A DNA stretch of 14,933 nt from Treponema sp. (lineage in GTDB: Bacteria; Spirochaetota; Spirochaetia; Treponematales; Breznakiellaceae). The stretch's first letter is position 1. Each line of letters opens with the position of its first letter. This document shows positions 6,055 through 12,307 of the stretch, piece after piece. The notes under the pieces were generated by a model that was not told the origin of the DNA, ran no database searches, and saw only the letters and a program-made list of their open reading frames with translations. The position numbers and the translations under genes are program-made. The stretch lies in contig JAISEB010000078.1 in assembly GCA_031264395.1 (NCBI GenBank), positions 1-14,933 of the forward strand. Direction: 5' to 3'.

Positions 6055-6336
6055 ATGGAGATAACTGACATTAGGGTCCGGAAAGTATCCGGGGAAGGCA
6101 AACTAAGGGCGTACGTTACGGTTACGTTTGACGACTGCTTTGTGGTGCACAATGTGAAAATCATTGAAGGAAAAAGCGGCGTTTTTATTGCCATGCCGAG
6201 CCGCAAGACCAGGGCCGGGGAATACAAGGATGTGGCCCATCCTATACAGCCGGAGTTCAGGGCCGAACTGCAGAGCCGTATTCTGGAGCACTACGACAAC
6301 GGCGGCGGGCCGGACGATTCTTCGGTGGAAATATGA
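6055..6336 (+). CDS. spoVG: SpoVG family nucleic-acid-binding regulator
   Basis: This 93-aa protein matches SpoVG along its length: MEITDIRVRKV, LRAYVTVTFDDCFVVHNVKIIEG, GVFIAMPSRKTRAGEYKDVAHPI and the C-terminal helix EFRAELQSRILEHY. SpoVG proteins of Firmicutes and of Borrelia bind DNA and RNA and regulate other genes; no sporulation role is implied here. Length is normal for the family (about 84-97). The ATG at 6055 has a strong AAGGAG at 6043-6048. The gene has its own likely promoter within the ispE 3' end and is followed by an imperfect hairpin that begins directly after its stop. In Borrelia, spoVG also precedes the L25/ctc gene, supporting the assignment. Confidence 0.96.
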   Translation: MEITDIRVRKVSGEGKLRAYVTVTFDDCFVVHNVKIIEGKSGVFIAMPSRKTRAGEYKDVAHPIQPEFRAELQSRILEHYDNGGGPDDSSVEI

Positions 6337-6337
6337 G

Positions 6338-6377
6338 GGGAGCCTCCGAAAGCCCGGCCGGGTTTCCGGAGATTCCC
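6338..6377 (+). terminator. long imperfect hairpin directly after spoVG
   Basis: GGGA (6338-6341), CTCCG (6344-6348) and AAGCCC (6350-6355) pair with GGGTTT (6360-6365), CGGAG (6367-6371) and TCCC (6374-6377). There is one A/C mismatch, one G-U pair, one 2x2 internal loop and a GGCC loop. The stem is stable and begins one base after the stop, but no T-run follows. It may protect or attenuate the spoVG transcript rather than act as a classic terminator. Confidence 0.5.
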
Positions 6378-6395
6378 TGAATTAAAACCATTTGC

Positions 6396-6426
6396 CCGGC
6401 GTGTGAAACCGTTCGCCGGCGGGTTT
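6396..6426 (+). terminator. weak terminator-like hairpin before tRNA-Gln
   Basis: CCGGCG (6396-6401) pairs with CGCCGG (6414-6419) over a 12-nt loop, followed by CGGG and four T residues. Together with the preceding hairpin it could lower read-through from spoVG into the tRNA. Confidence 0.3.
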
Positions 6427-6442
6427 TGGACATGAATTTTTT

Positions 6443-6514
6443 TGGGACGTAGGCAAGTGGTAAGCCACCGGGTTTTGGCTCCGGCATGCACAGGTTCGAC
6501 CCCTGTCGTCCCAG
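6443..6514 (+). tRNA. tRNA-Gln (anticodon UUG)
   Basis: The 72-nt cloverleaf is complete. The acceptor is TGGGACG (6443-6449) with CGTCCCA (6507-6513) and discriminator G6514. The D stem is GGC/GCC (6452-6454, 6464-6466). The anticodon stem is CCGGG/TCCGG with loop TTTTGGC (6473-6479) and anticodon TTG at 6475-6477. The variable region is CATGC, and the T stem is ACAGG/CCTGT with loop TTCGACC. The 3' CCA is not encoded; TAA follows the discriminator, so CCA must be added. UUG reads CAA and, by wobble, CAG. No good promoter is seen directly upstream, so it may be cut from a spoVG-ctc transcript. Confidence 0.96.
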
Positions 6515-6532
6515 TAAGTCGGAACGACAGGG
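6501..6532 (+). other. hairpin pairing the 3' half of tRNA-Gln with its trailer
   Basis: CCCTGTCGT (6501-6509), spanning the T-arm 3' strand and the start of the acceptor 3' strand, is perfectly complementary to ACGACAGGG (6524-6532) in the trailer. After one C/A mismatch, CC (6511-6512) also pairs with GG (6521-6522), leaving an 8-nt loop. This structure is mutually exclusive with the mature tRNA fold. Confidence 0.6.
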
Positions 6533-6572
6533 CGGGGTTTAACCGGCCCGAATAAGTGAACAGGGGTATATA

Positions 6573-7253
6573 ATGAGTCAGGTAGTATTGCAGGCAAAAA
6601 ACCGGCAGGGCAGAGGATCGGCCGAAGCCCGCAGGATCAGGCGCACGGGCCGCATTCCGGCGGTTTTGTACGGGCGGACGGGCACGTCGTTGTCCATAGA
6701 TCTTGACGGGCGGGAATTTCTTAACGGCGTCAAGAATGTTTCCGAAAGTACCATCGTCAAGGTGGAAGTTGAAGGGAAATCCTACGACGCCTTTGTCAAG
6801 GATACCCAGCGGAACATAGTCAACGGGAGCATTCTTCACGTTGATTTTTATGAAGTGGAAAGCGGCCGCCTTCTGCGGGCCAGAGTTTCCGTTCATATTC
6901 ACGGGACTCCCGCCGGGGTGCGTGAAGGCGGGATTCTGGAATCTCCCCTTCACGAGATTGAGGTGGAATGCTTCCCCAAAGATCTTCCCGAGCGCATCGA
7001 TGTGGATATTTCTTCCCTCAAGGTGAACCAGTCCCTGCATGTGCGGGATATAGTTCTGGGCGAAGGGGTAAAACTTATTTCAGGCGCAGATCAGGTGGTT
7101 GCCCTGGTGAAGTATGCCAAGGCCGAAGCCGTAAAGGAAGAAGACACGGCCGCTCAGGCTGCCGCCGCCGCCGCGCCGGGCGCCCCCGGGGCCGCTCCCG
7201 CGCCCGGCGCTCCCGCACCGGGGGCTGCCGCGGCTTCGCCCGAGAAAAAGTAA
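6573..7253 (+). CDS. rplY: 50S ribosomal protein L25/general stress protein Ctc (TL5 type)
   Basis: This 226-aa protein belongs to the long bL25/Ctc/TL5 type, which binds 5S rRNA in the large subunit. Residues 1-95 are the L25 domain (LQAKNRQGRGSAEARRIRRTGRIPAVLYG). Residues 96-185 are the C-terminal beta domain (HGTPAGVREGGILE, VECFPKDLPERIDVD, LKVNQSLHVRDI). From about 190 the chain is an Ala/Pro/Gly-rich tail that ends EKK, low in complexity and likely disordered. The ATG at 6573 has AGGGG 6 nt upstream. tilS starts 21 bp after the stop, so the two are probably cotranscribed. In several bacteria, including Borrelia and Bacillus, pth follows ctc; here it does not. Confidence 0.95.
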   Translation: MSQVVLQAKNRQGRGSAEARRIRRTGRIPAVLYGRTGTSLSIDLDGREFLNGVKNVSESTIVKVEVEGKSYDAFVKDTQRNIVNGSILHVDFYEVESGRLLRARVSVHIHGTPAGVREGGILESPLHEIEVECFPKDLPERIDVDISSLKVNQSLHVRDIVLGEGVKLISGADQVVALVKYAKAEAVKEEDTAAQAAAAAAPGAPGAAPAPGAPAPGAAAASPEKK

Positions 7254-7274
7254 ATTTCCGGGAGCCAGGTTCGT

Positions 7275-8642
7275 GTGAACGGGGGTTTGTCCCCGGAAGA
7301 TCCGGTTTCCCGTTTTGAAACGGCCGTTTCGGCCTCTCTGGCCGGTTTTCCGCCGGGCGCGGCGCTGCTTGCCGCGGTTTCAGGGGGCGCCGATTCTACC
7401 GCCATGCTCTGTGCGCTTTCGGCGAATCCTTCCCCCTTCCGCCTCTTCTGTGTCCATGTGGAGCACGGTATCCGTCCTCCCCAGGAAAGCCGGGGGGACG
7501 CGGCGGCGGTGGCGAGGTTCTGCGGGGAACTGGGCGTGCCCTGCCGCGTCGTTACCGTGCCCCCCGGCAGAATCGCCGGCATGGCGAAAAAACGGGGGAC
7601 GGGCCTTGAAGCGGCCGCCCGTTTCTACCGCCGCCGCATACTCGCAAGGGAGGCCCGCCGCACGGGCGCGGCGGCCATACTTACCGCCCATACGCGGAAC
7701 GATCTCCTTGAAACGGTCCTGATGCGCTTTCTTAGGGGCTCGGGGCCGCGGGGGCTTGCCGCCATGCCTGTAAAAACGGCGGACGCCGTTCCCTTTGTAC
7801 GGCCTCTTCTTTCCCTTACGCGCTCCGATGTTGAAGCCTACCTTGCCCTGCGGAACATCCCCTTCAGAACGGACGCCACCAACAGTGACGGCAGGTTTCT
7901 CCGCAACAGGATACGAAACAGCCTTGTTCCCCTTTTGGACGGCCTGTTTCCCCATTGGGAAAAGGGAGCGCTGGCCCTGGGAATGACGCAGTCCCTTGCC
8001 GCGTCCTTTATTGAAGGGGAAGCGGAAAGGCGCATAATCTGGGAAAGATCGGGCGGAACCCTTAGAACGGCGGAGCTTCCCTTTTTCGCGGAGCATCCCA
8101 TAATAAGGGAAGAAGCCCTGTTTCAGGGCGCGGATACGCTTGCCGGGCGTAAAAACGCCTTTTCGGCGCGGCGTCTTTGCGTAAGGCGTTTTTGCGCGGG
8201 CGGGACGGCGGCGGATCTGGGGAAGAATGTCCGGGTCAGAAGGGAACGGGGGTTTGTCGTTCTTTCCCCTGCCGGTACGGGGGAGAGGGGATTTTCACTG
8301 TTGATTAAAGAGCCGGGGTTATATACTCTAAAGAAGGCGTTTGGGACGGCTTTCCCTGTCCTTGAGGCGGGCCTTCCGGAAGGGGAAACGGGGGAAGAAG
8401 GGGCGGTGTTTTTTGCCCGCCTTCCCTTTGCGCTCCGTAATGCGTGGCCCGGCGATTTCCCCGCGCGCGGGGGAAAGTCCCGCGGTCTTGCGGGCGCGGA
8501 AAACGCGCGCGTTGTGTGCGCCGCCGACATTCTTGGAACCGCGGCCGTTATAGGCCGTGAAGGCCTTCTCTTTGCAAGGGACGCGGAGCCGGGCGACATT
8601 CGTGTGCTGGTACGGACGGGTGTCATAAACGGATCATCCTGA
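7275..8642 (+). CDS. tilS: tRNA(Ile)-lysidine synthetase
   Basis: This is a 455-aa PP-loop ATPase. TilS converts cytidine 34 of the CAU-anticodon tRNA-Ile to lysidine, which switches its decoding from Met to Ile. The ATP loop SGGADS is at 36-41. Further family blocks are VHVEHGIRP, GLEAAARFYRRRIL, TAHTRNDLLETVLMRFLRGSG, RPLLSLTRSDVEAYL and DATNSDGRFLRNRIRNSLVP. The C-terminal half is more diverged and ends in a small beta region typical of the TilS C-terminal domain. The GTG start follows GGAG by 10 nt, a rather long spacing. The stop is 11 bp before ftsH; this tilS-ftsH order is widespread in bacteria. Confidence 0.93.
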   Translation: MNGGLSPEDPVSRFETAVSASLAGFPPGAALLAAVSGGADSTAMLCALSANPSPFRLFCVHVEHGIRPPQESRGDAAAVARFCGELGVPCRVVTVPPGRIAGMAKKRGTGLEAAARFYRRRILAREARRTGAAAILTAHTRNDLLETVLMRFLRGSGPRGLAAMPVKTADAVPFVRPLLSLTRSDVEAYLALRNIPFRTDATNSDGRFLRNRIRNSLVPLLDGLFPHWEKGALALGMTQSLAASFIEGEAERRIIWERSGGTLRTAELPFFAEHPIIREEALFQGADTLAGRKNAFSARRLCVRRFCAGGTAADLGKNVRVRRERGFVVLSPAGTGERGFSLLIKEPGLYTLKKAFGTAFPVLEAGLPEGETGEEGAVFFARLPFALRNAWPGDFPARGGKSRGLAGAENARVVCAADILGTAAVIGREGLLFARDAEPGDIRVLVRTGVINGSS

Positions 8643-8653
8643 AAGGGGTATAC

Positions 8654-10537
8654 ATGCTTTCTGATCAGAATAAACCGCAGCGTCCCGCTCCCCGGCCCGG
8701 CGCGCCGGGGCGGCCAAACAGGTTCGCCCTGGTTTTTTTCCTCGCCATGGCGGGCCTCTTCGCGTTCTATTTTTTCCGGGGAAACGCCCCGTCTGTCCGT
8801 GAAATACGGTATTCGGATTTTACCGGCTATCTGGAACAGGGGCTTGTTGAGTCCGTTACAATACACGAAAACAGCGTGGTGGACATTTTTTTAAGGAACG
8901 CCGCCGGTCAGGACCCCGCCCCGCGCAGGACCCTTATCCCCTATCAGGACCCGGGCCTTCTTGCTCTTCTAAAGGAAAAAGGCGTTCATGTTTCCGGGGC
9001 CCCCGCGGACGTAAACCCCTGGCGCATCCTTGTCGAACTGCTTCCCTGGATACTGATCATCGGTTTTATCTGGTTCATGTTCAGGAACATGCAGGGCTCG
9101 GGGAACAAGGCGTTCCAGTTCGGCAAGAGCCGGGCAAAGCGGTACCAGGACGAAGGGAAGAAGGTCATTTTTTCCGACGTGGCCGGCCAGAAGGACGCCA
9201 AATATGAACTGGAAGAGGTTGTCGCCTTCCTTAAAAATCCCCAGAAATTCACAAAGATGGGGGCGCGTATACCCAAAGGGGTGCTGCTTGTAGGCATGCC
9301 CGGCACGGGAAAGACCCTTATGGCGCGGGCCGTGGCCGGGGAAGCCGGGGTGGCGTATTTCCACCTGTCCGGCTCTGATTTTGTCGAGATGTTTGTCGGG
9401 GTCGGCGCGAGCAGGGTCCGTGATCTTTTTGAACAGGGAAGGCGCAGCGCCCCCTGCATCATTTTTATTGACGAACTTGACGCGGTGGGCCGGACCCGGG
9501 GCGCGGGTTACGGCGGCGGCCATGACGAACGGGAACAGACCCTGAACCAGCTTCTTGTGGAAATGGACGGCTTTGATTCCAAAGACGGGGTGATAATTCT
9601 CGCCGCCACCAACAGGCCCGACGTGCTTGATCCCGCCCTGCTCCGCCCCGGCCGTTTTGACCGCCAGGTGATGGTGGCGATGCCGGACATAAAGGAACGC
9701 GAGGACATTCTTAAAATACACGCCGCGAAAATTCCTTTGGGCAGGGACATCGATCTTTCCCGCATAGCCAGGGCGACGCCGGGAATGAGCGGGGCGGACA
9801 TTGCCAACCTTGTGAACGAGGCCGCCCTTTTCGCCGCCCGCAGGGACAAGGCCGAGGTGCAGATGCCCGACTTTGAGGAAGCCAGGGACAAGATACTCAT
9901 GGGGGTGGCAAGGACGACGCTGGTGATCTCCGAAAGGGAACGGCGCATGACTGCCGTGCACGAGGCCGGGCACGCCCTGCTTCACTACTTCCTTGAAAAC
10001 GCCGATCCCCTTCACAAGGTAACCATTGTTCCCCACGGCCGCGCCCTGGGCATGGCCATGTCCCTTCCCGAAGAAGACAGCTACAGCCGTACCCGCGGCT
10101 GGATTGAAGACCGCATTGTGATCTGTTACGGCGGCTGGGCGGCGGAAAAACTCTTCTACAACGAAACGACCACCGGTACCAAACAGGATATACAGCAGGC
10201 GACCGAAATGGCCCGCCATATGGTCTGCGAGTGGGGCATGGACGGGGACGTGGGTCCCATTGCCTACGGACAGGAGGATGAGCCCATCTTTCTGGGCAAG
10301 GAAATTGCCAGGCACAAGGATTATTCCGAGAATACCGCCCAGCGTATAGACAAGGCGGTGCAGGCCATCCTTGAAAAAGGCATGGGGATTGCCGAGGGCC
10401 TCCTCAATACGCACAGGGACAAACTGGAAAAACTTGCCGACGCGCTTCTTGCCAGGGAGACCATGGCGGACGACGAGGTCCGGGAACTTCTGGGAATGCC
10501 CCCGCAGCAGAACAACGCTTCCCTTTCGGGGCGGTAG
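8654..10537 (+). CDS. ftsH: ATP-dependent membrane zinc metalloprotease FtsH
   Basis: This 627-aa protein degrades misassembled membrane proteins and selected regulators at the inner membrane. It has TM1 at about 24-41, a short external loop and TM2 at about 123-145. The AAA+ domain carries Walker A GMPGTGKT at 214-221, Walker B with D273-E274 (FIDELDAVGRTRGAG) and the second region of homology ATNRPDVLDPALLRPGRFDRQV. The peptidase domain carries HEAGH at 436-440 and TTGTKQDIQQATEMAR, which supplies the third zinc ligand Asp. Length is normal. The proline-rich N-terminal residues 1-23 precede TM1. The ATG has AAAGGGG 5 nt upstream. The next gene starts 3 bp after the stop, linking FtsH to two exported proteins. 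Confidence 0.98.
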   Translation: MLSDQNKPQRPAPRPGAPGRPNRFALVFFLAMAGLFAFYFFRGNAPSVREIRYSDFTGYLEQGLVESVTIHENSVVDIFLRNAAGQDPAPRRTLIPYQDPGLLALLKEKGVHVSGAPADVNPWRILVELLPWILIIGFIWFMFRNMQGSGNKAFQFGKSRAKRYQDEGKKVIFSDVAGQKDAKYELEEVVAFLKNPQKFTKMGARIPKGVLLVGMPGTGKTLMARAVAGEAGVAYFHLSGSDFVEMFVGVGASRVRDLFEQGRRSAPCIIFIDELDAVGRTRGAGYGGGHDEREQTLNQLLVEMDGFDSKDGVIILAATNRPDVLDPALLRPGRFDRQVMVAMPDIKEREDILKIHAAKIPLGRDIDLSRIARATPGMSGADIANLVNEAALFAARRDKAEVQMPDFEEARDKILMGVARTTLVISERERRMTAVHEAGHALLHYFLENADPLHKVTIVPHGRALGMAMSLPEEDSYSRTRGWIEDRIVICYGGWAAEKLFYNETTTGTKQDIQQATEMARHMVCEWGMDGDVGPIAYGQEDEPIFLGKEIARHKDYSENTAQRIDKAVQAILEKGMGIAEGLLNTHRDKLEKLADALLARETMADDEVRELLGMPPQQNNASLSGR

Positions 10538-10540
10538 GAC

Positions 10541-12304
10541 ATGGCTGTTTTTGCCCGCGCGGGTCTGGCGTCCCTCTTCCTCTGCGCCGCGCTCGCGGCG
10601 GCTCCCGCCCGCGCCGCGGATGTTCCCGGGGAAGCGGAGCCTGATGGTGACGCCGCCGCCGCGGGACGTTACGCCGACTGGGCCGAAGACGCGATAGGCC
10701 GGGGCGAATGGCGGGCCGCCCTTACGGCCCTGGAAAGGGCCGCCGATTACGGCGATGTCTCTTCGGATCTTTCGCTCCTTCTTGCGCGGGCCCGCGATCA
10801 CGAGGGAGAGCCCTGCGGGGCGGTTCTTGACGCCCTGCGGCGGGCCCTTGCGGCAGACCGCTGGAAGAAAGGCAGCGCGGCGGAGGCGCGCCTTCTTGAG
10901 GCGGAGACCCTTGTAAGGCTCAGAAACTACGACGGGGCCCTCCGCGTTCTGGCCCGGAACCCCGGCGGGGAACGCGAGACGGAACTTGCCCTTTTGGCGC
11001 TGAAGGGGCTTCCCGGCAGCGGGGCTTTCCGGGAGGCGGTCGGGGAAGCGCTTGACCGCTATCCCCGGAATGTCCGCGTTGTCCGCGTTTTTTTTGAATA
11101 CGCCGCCCGGGGAATGCCGGCCCCCGGCGACGAGGCGCTTATGGCGGCCGTTCTGCGCCGCCTTCCCCTTCTTCTTGAGGAAGATCCCGAACTGGCCTTT
11201 CTTGCCGCCCCCTTTGTACGGGACGCCGCCGACGCGGGTCGCCTCACGGCGTCCTACCGGGCGCTTTTTACGCCGCCTTCCCTGCCGTCCCCCGCCTCAA
11301 TTCCCGCGGCCCTTAACGCCGGGCTCATCGGCGATTTTGCCGCAACGGACGAACTTTTCGCCGCCGAAGGGGATCTTGACAAGGATCTCCTCCTTTCGGT
11401 TTTCGGCCTTTTGCGGAGCGAAGAGGGCAGGGATTACTTTAACCGAAACCTTCGTGCCTTTTCGGGTGTTATTGTAGAGGACAGCGACAGTGACGGTTTT
11501 TACGAAAGCCGGACCCGTTATCTGGAGGGCGAAATTCAGAATTACCGCCATGACGCCGATCAGGACAGGCTCCCTGAATTTACCGCCGTTTTTTCCGGAG
11601 GAGACCCCGTCCGGGCGGAACAGGTGGTTCTGCCTGAACCGGACAAGCTGGTTCAGGCCGGGAGAGGCGCGTTGCCCTTACGGGACGGGGAAAGGATCAA
11701 GGCGCGGATCGAATGGGAAAAATACCCGGCGGTGCTTTCCGCCGAACTTGAAGGCTGCGCCTACATACCCCGTCCCCTTGATTTTTTTTTCAGCCCCTTC
11801 CGCCTTGTTGAACTGTGCGGAAGCGGGAAGGGGGGAGCTCTCCTCTACCCTGAGTATGAAGAGGAATACCCGCGCCTTTCCCGGCGTTCCCTTGTTTCCT
11901 TTTCGATTCAGATAAGAAGGCCGAGCGCCGAATTCAGGGGGGCCGACGAGCGCGTTGATCTGGACCGCGGCGTACCCCGCCGGGCGGTTGAAACGCTTGA
12001 CGGCCGCGTCGTGTCCGTCACGGAATTTGAGCGGGGGAGGCCCCTCCTCCAGCGCGCCGATCTGGATCTTGACGGGCGCATGGAGACGGTGCGGCGTTTC
12101 AGGCGTCCGGCTCCCCGTGTTCCGGGGGAGGCCGAAGATCTTCTGGAGTGGAAAAAGGAACTTGTATTTGCCGAAAGCGACTGGAACGGGGACGGGCGGT
12201 ATGAAACCGCCGAGGAATACCTTCCCGGCGGGGAAAGGCGGTATTATGGGGATATGGACGGGGATGGAATAAGGGATTATTCTGGAACAATAACGGAAGA
12301 ATAA
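10541..12304 (+). CDS. Exported protein with helical-repeat N-terminal half and DxDxDG calcium-type loops
   Basis: This is a 587-aa protein of unknown function. A clear signal peptide (MAVFARAGLASLFLCAALAAAP, ARA cleavage near residue 25) points to the periplasm or outer surface. Residues 40-230 are Ala/Leu/Arg-rich helical pairs resembling tetratricopeptide repeats (WAEDAIGRGEWRAALTALERA, ARLLEAETLVRLRNYDGALRVL). The C-terminal part carries five Asp loops of the calcium-binding type: D314-S-D-S-D-G, D338-A-D-Q-D-R (last position not Gly), D507-L-D-L-D-G, D547-W-N-G-D-G and D571-M-D-G-D-G. Four are followed by Tyr/Glu/Thr-rich strands such as RYETAEEY. The ATG lies 3 bp after the ftsH stop and its stop is 3 bp before the next gene. 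I recognise no named family. A scaffold or receptor role beside two proteases is inference only. Confidence 0.85.
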   Translation: MAVFARAGLASLFLCAALAAAPARAADVPGEAEPDGDAAAAGRYADWAEDAIGRGEWRAALTALERAADYGDVSSDLSLLLARARDHEGEPCGAVLDALRRALAADRWKKGSAAEARLLEAETLVRLRNYDGALRVLARNPGGERETELALLALKGLPGSGAFREAVGEALDRYPRNVRVVRVFFEYAARGMPAPGDEALMAAVLRRLPLLLEEDPELAFLAAPFVRDAADAGRLTASYRALFTPPSLPSPASIPAALNAGLIGDFAATDELFAAEGDLDKDLLLSVFGLLRSEEGRDYFNRNLRAFSGVIVEDSDSDGFYESRTRYLEGEIQNYRHDADQDRLPEFTAVFSGGDPVRAEQVVLPEPDKLVQAGRGALPLRDGERIKARIEWEKYPAVLSAELEGCAYIPRPLDFFFSPFRLVELCGSGKGGALLYPEYEEEYPRLSRRSLVSFSIQIRRPSAEFRGADERVDLDRGVPRRAVETLDGRVVSVTEFERGRPLLQRADLDLDGRMETVRRFRRPAPRVPGEAEDLLEWKKELVFAESDWNGDGRYETAEEYLPGGERRYYGDMDGDGIRDYSGTITEE

Positions 12305-12307
12305 AAA

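Noticed and set aside
6291..7040. 249-codon open frame on the minus strand
   Set aside because: It runs antisense through tRNA-Gln and the L25 gene, which are both secure.
7154..7253. Ala/Pro/Gly repeats as a DNA repeat array or CRISPR
   Set aside because: The repetition is coding low complexity in the L25 tail, with no fixed repeat-spacer pattern.
8969..10801. 610-codon open frame on the minus strand
   Set aside because: It is fully antisense to ftsH and the following gene, whose frames carry complete family motifs. Its product is rich in His/Gly/Pro and shows no domain; GC-rich codon use opens such frames.
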